Source of the DNA: a virus
Virus record (IMG/VR): IMGVR_UViG_3300010396_000084
Coordinates: 1 to 30,980 of that record
DNA: 30,980 nt
Direction: 5' to 3' (one strand)
The notes under the pieces are model-generated. The model did no database searches. It worked only from the letters and a program-made list of their open reading frames with translations, and had not been told where the DNA came from. The translations under genes were made by a program, and so were the position numbers. Below, piece after piece: positions 28,305-30,980 of this stretch. The stretch's first letter is position 1, and the number at the start of each line of letters is the position of its first letter.

Positions 28305-29575
28305 CAATAGCCCTCAGCGTTGCCCAGTCCGATTGCGATGCCATAGGTGAAGCAGTCCAGCAGGTCCATCTGGTGAGCGTTCTTTTCGCCCACGCGGAAT
28401 CCGCACACCTGAGAGATCAGGTGATTGCGGACTTGCCCGCGATAGTTGGTCGTCTTGTCGTAGGCTTCCGGGGTAATCTTTACTTCTCCCCGATACACGT
28501 AGCCCGACACGTTCAGCGCCCGCCCGTCCTTGCCCAGAGCGGTCAATTCCGCCGGCAACTCCTTGGCAGGCATTCCATGCTTGGCGGCGTGCTGCAACAG
28601 GGTGATGCCGCTCGCCTTGTCCTCGATCCATGGACCCGCCCATCCATGCCGCGCCTGGTACTTCGCGGCCAATTCCTCCAGCCTGCGATGCACGCTCGGT
28701 AACCAGTCCGCGAGCAGGTTGGACGTGATTTGCAACACGTCCCAATCCAGGATTACCAGCGGATGTCCGCTCACCCGGTTGCGGGCGAAGTACACCACCG
28801 CCGTGCCGTCGTGTTCCTTGCCGTCCTTGAGCGCCGTATCTATGACCGCGTACACCACATCGGTTCGCAGCGGCATCTGGCAGGGCTTGCCATCAACCAG
28901 TAGCGAGTCCTCGCTGAAGAAGGCAGAACCCTTCCAGTCCACGAACTCCGCCAGATATTCCTGCTGGTACACCAGCGGCGGGTATTCGTCTTTGAGCTTT
29001 GCTACCGCCTCAGGATCAAGCGTCGGATTGCTCGACGTGGGAGCGTGGAACTCTTGCCATCCCAGCGTCTTGTCCGTGCATATCTGATAGAACCAATTCT
29101 CAGGATCGGCCCCGTTCGGGGTGCTCATCGCCCATGCGAAGCCTTGATAATCCAGAAGGGTCGGCGCGATTGCTCGCTGCCAGACATCCCTCATGTCGTC
29201 CCCGGCGAAAGCTCCTTCATCAATCAGCACGCCCTTGTATTTTCGGGATCGGCCGGCGCGCGGATTGTTCAGTGTCCAGAAGTCAATACGCCCACCCGTC
29301 GTAAGCCGGATCACTCCCTCGGTCTTGTTGGAGTGCTCCGTGATCGGCCTGAGCGTCTCCTCAAGCTCCCGGTAGGTTTCCGAGATGATCTTGTAGTCGG
29401 GTGCGAAGATACCGAATGGCCATCCCTTGGCGGCCGTCTGCGCGGCTATCGTGCCGCCCAGCAGGGTCTTGCCCCACCTGCGCCCGCATCTCAGTGCATT
29501 AAACCTTGACCGCTGATTCCACGCTTTAAGCTGCCCCTCATGCGGAGGGGTGAGGACTATCCGATGCTCCGTCAT
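28304..29575 (-). CDS. terL: Terminase large subunit
   Basis: 423 residues from ATG 29575 (GGGGG 8 bases upstream); the frame opens to TTG 29602, a poorer start. ATPase: Walker A CGRRWGKT (30-37), Walker B GVLIDE (115-120), coupling motif STPNG (151-155). Nuclease: D246 (VYAVIDTALK), E318-D319 (WIEDKASG) and D404/D407 (MDLLDCFTYG). It packages phage DNA using ATP and cuts it. All active residues are present. Overlaps the small subunit gene end, and its stop overlaps the portal start. Confidence 0.95.
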   Translation of the reverse strand: MTEHRIVLTPPHEGQLKAWNQRSRFNALRCGRRWGKTLLGGTIAAQTAAKGWPFGIFAPDYKIISETYRELEETLRPITEHSNKTEGVIRLTTGGRIDFWTLNNPRAGRSRKYKGVLIDEGAFAGDDMRDVWQRAIAPTLLDYQGFAWAMSTPNGADPENWFYQICTDKTLGWQEFHAPTSSNPTLDPEAVAKLKDEYPPLVYQQEYLAEFVDWKGSAFFSEDSLLVDGKPCQMPLRTDVVYAVIDTALKDGKEHDGTAVVYFARNRVSGHPLVILDWDVLQITSNLLADWLPSVHRRLEELAAKYQARHGWAGPWIEDKASGITLLQHAAKHGMPAKELPAELTALGKDGRALNVSGYVYRGEVKITPEAYDKTTNYRGQVRNHLISQVCGFRVGEKNAHQMDLLDCFTYGIAIGLGNAEGY

Positions 29576-29834
29576 CGGGTAGACCCCCGTGAATATGGAC
29601 AATGACGCCGCCAGTCTTCGTGGCGTCTTCGTTTGCTTGCAGCGGGATCAATCTTCCGACTAGACCCATAAAGGCGACCGGAGTATCCAGCGCCCGCGCC
29701 TTCAGATATGCCACACCACCAGCCTCATGCAGCGCCTCGGTGATCATGTCCTTGACCTGCGCGGTCAGTTTGTTGGGCTGACCTTTCTTTCGGCCACCCC
29801 TACGTTCGCCGGGTTTTGATCCTCTCCCAGCCAT
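29538..29834 (-). CDS. Terminase small subunit-like DNA-binding protein
   Basis: 98 residues, start ATG 29834. The first 25 residues (GRGSKPGERRGGRKKGQPNK) are very basic, as in the DUF5681 group and several small terminases. The helical middle (LTAQVKDMITEALHEAGGVA) may be the DNA-recognition part, and VAFMGLVGRLIPLQ the oligomer part. Position before the large subunit supports the role: recognising the packaging start and recruiting the large subunit. The end (DDGASDSPHPSA) overlaps the terL start. Small for a terminase subunit. Confidence 0.72.
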   Translation of the reverse strand: MAGRGSKPGERRGGRKKGQPNKLTAQVKDMITEALHEAGGVAYLKARALDTPVAFMGLVGRLIPLQANEDATKTGGVIVHIHGGLPDDGASDSPHPSA

Positions 29835-29870
29835 GGCTATCCATCACTACTGTTGCAATCGGGCACAGAC

Positions 29871-30197
29871 TCAGGCCGAGCCAATGCCTGCTGTGAAATA
29901 CACGGCATTCGTACCCGTGGAAGCCAGTACACCGATATGCGACTGCCCACTCAGGCTGAAGGTCACCACCGCGCCAGCAGGCACGGGAATGCCATTGGCG
30001 GGCGTACCCACAATCGGGGCCACCACAGTCACGGCCGATGTTCCGAACGCGACGAATACCGCCGCCGTCCCGGTGTTGGCGACCTGTACCTCATGATTCC
30101 ATGCTGTCAGGGTTCCAGGCAACGGAATAGCCGCACTGGATGACGTGGTAGTGGCAGAGAGACAGCCCGTGTTCGATGATGGGGAAAAACTAGACAT
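29871..30197 (-). CDS. Small beta-rich phage protein, function unknown
   Basis: 108 residues from ATG 30197. Almost entirely Ala, Gly, Ser, Thr and Val in strand-like runs (AWNHEVQVANTGTAAVFVAF, GAVVTFSLSGQSHIGVLAST), with a Ser-rich start (MSSFSPSSNTG). It resembles small fibre- or capsid-surface proteins of phages, often encoded near the terminase genes. No signal peptide, lipobox or enzyme motif. The 99-base gap before it (30198-30296) holds no clear terminator or ORF. Confidence 0.65.
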   Translation of the reverse strand: MSSFSPSSNTGCLSATTTSSSAAIPLPGTLTAWNHEVQVANTGTAAVFVAFGTSAVTVVAPIVGTPANGIPVPAGAVVTFSLSGQSHIGVLASTGTNAVYFTAGIGSA

Positions 30198-30296
30198 GAG
30201 TATTCCTAAGCGAATGCTGCTGGCGTGGGGTGAGGCTCATGGGAATAAGTAAACTCTTCTCGGCGGCGCCGGTACATTAAATCCCGGTCTTGTCCA

Positions 30297-30527
30297 TCAC
30301 CGACACGGCCGCGCTACCCAGCCGCACGCAGCCTTCCCGGCCTTGTTGTGGACCACGATCTGCTTGGCTGTCGAATCGGTCAGCACGTCCGCGCAGGCGA
30401 CGTCAATCTGCCGGAACGTGACGCACTCGGCACGATTGTCGGGTGGCGGGCAGTATGGCTTGGCCGGCGCCGCGGCACAGGCGGCCAGGATCAGCAGGCA
30501 GGCGATGATCAGCGCGCGCGTCACCAT
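30297..30527 (-). CDS. Outer-membrane spanin-like lipoprotein (Rz1 type), first copy
   Basis: 76 residues from ATG 30527. Signal peptide MVTRALIIACLLILAAC with lipobox LAAC (Cys 17), then PAKPYCPPPDNR, Pro-rich like Rz1, and a Cys-containing rest (six more Cys after residue 17). It overlaps the end of the Rz-like gene by 7 bases. It is predicted to be lipid-anchored in the outer membrane and to join the inner-membrane spanin across the periplasm. The long Cys-rich C terminus is unusual for Rz1. Confidence 0.78.
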   Translation of the reverse strand: MVTRALIIACLLILAACAAAPAKPYCPPPDNRAECVTFRQIDVACADVLTDSTAKQIVVHNKAGKAACGWVARPCR

Positions 30528-30787
30528 GTTCCCTTCTCCAGTTCGGCGGCAGCCGTTCCCGGCTTGGCTTGCCCGACTTGCTGGGCCGGTGCGTCCGGGA
30601 GAGATTGCGCAGACTGCTCTGCCTCTGCGCGAATCTTGCCGGCGGCGATCACGTGCTCGTCGGCCTCGACCTGCGCTTCAGCCCTGTCGGCGCGCTGGGT
30701 TTCGCTGGCGAGCTTCCGGCGTTGTTCCCAGCGCGTGAGCCAGTTCAGCGTCCACGTCAGGAGCGCGCCGATGATCGTGTCGAGCAT
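30521..30787 (-). CDS. Inner-membrane spanin-like protein (Rz type), first copy
   Basis: 88 residues from ATG 30787. One N-terminal membrane helix (IIGALLTWTLNWLTRW), then a charged coiled coil (RRKLASETQRADRAEAQV) with Ala/Glu-rich sequence to the end (GTAAAELEKGTW). Type and order are those of an i-spanin, followed by an overlapping lipoprotein gene. Related to the protein at 5614-5898 in the part after the membrane helix. Its start lies 3 bases after the stop of the gene ahead, so it is in the same transcription unit. Confidence 0.78.
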   Translation of the reverse strand: MLDTIIGALLTWTLNWLTRWEQRRKLASETQRADRAEAQVEADEHVIAAGKIRAEAEQSAQSLPDAPAQQVGQAKPGTAAAELEKGTW

Positions 30788-30790
30788 GGA

Positions 30791-30980
30791 TCAGCTCGCG
30801 GCCGGCGCGGCTTTGTGCTTGAACAGGCCAGCGGTGTTGAAGGCCGCGACCCATGCATTGATCAGCGGCCCGGCAATCGCTTGCAGGTCGCCTACCACGC
30901 CCACATCGGCGGACACGCCGGCAAGGAAGGTATTCACCTTCGCCTCGGCGGCAGCGAACTTCTGGTTGCCGTTGAAGCCC
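30791..30980 (-). CDS. Phage protein, C-terminal end, probably lysis-region (partial)
   Basis: Sixty-two codons plus the TGA stop (30791-30793) are in the window; the start lies beyond the right edge. The visible part is Ala/Gly/Val-rich and helical (FAAAEAKVNTFLAGVSADVG, VVGDLQAIAGPLINAWVAAF), ending in a Lys/Ala tail (FKHKAAPAAS). It is encoded just ahead of the spanins, where holins and endolysins lie in many phages. No transmembrane run long enough for a holin is certain here, and I do not name a family. Confidence 0.6.
   Translation of the reverse strand, partial: GFNGNQKFAAAEAKVNTFLAGVSADVGVVGDLQAIAGPLINAWVAAFNTAGLFKHKAAPAAS

Overview
This window is most of a temperate, contractile-tailed phage (Caudoviricetes, myovirus type), probably of a GC-rich proteobacterium. 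The Proteobacteria-like tRNA-Thr fragment and the gene order, which resembles small Burkholderia/Xanthomonas myoviruses, suggest a beta- or gammaproteobacterial host; this is inference. No host genes are visible.

Layout. (a) 1-4809, plus strand: the end of a single-stranded DNA-binding protein gene, six small genes separated by integron-type attC sites, a run of small early genes, a DUF4224-like protein and a tyrosine integrase. (b) 4810-5215: an attP-like region, with the 3' part of a tRNA-Thr gene flanked by repeated putative integrase arm sites. (c) 5216-30980, minus strand, read from right to left: the end of an unidentified gene, a spanin pair, a small structural-like protein, terminase small and large subunits, portal, head morphogenesis protein, a Nudix-DUF2213-scaffold fusion, a decoration-like protein, major capsid protein, connector and neck genes, sheath, tube, a tail chaperone with a likely -1 frameshift, tape measure with a lytic transglycosylase, baseplate (hub, plug, spike, gp25, gpJ, DUF2612), fibres (one with an S74 chaperone, one with ten exact 20-residue repeats) and a second spanin pair. 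One plus-strand gene for an exported protein (15165-15533) interrupts the tail operon and looks like a moron.

The most striking feature is 91-2443. Six complete attC sites and one half-site separate six ORFs, one of which is a DNA methyltransferase. The sites have the R and L boxes and the extrahelical bases of true integron sites, but there is no integron integrase in the window. By the asymmetry of the extra bases, every attC points opposite to the gene beside it, while all genes run in the direction of the phage early region. The early region therefore looks like an exchangeable cassette bank that could be served by a host integron integrase.

The tRNA fragment has phage-like sequence on both sides, with the integrase on its tRNA-3' side and late genes on its other side. 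This fits an unintegrated phage genome (attP) better than a prophage junction. Repressor, replication, holin and endolysin genes are not seen and presumably lie outside the window.
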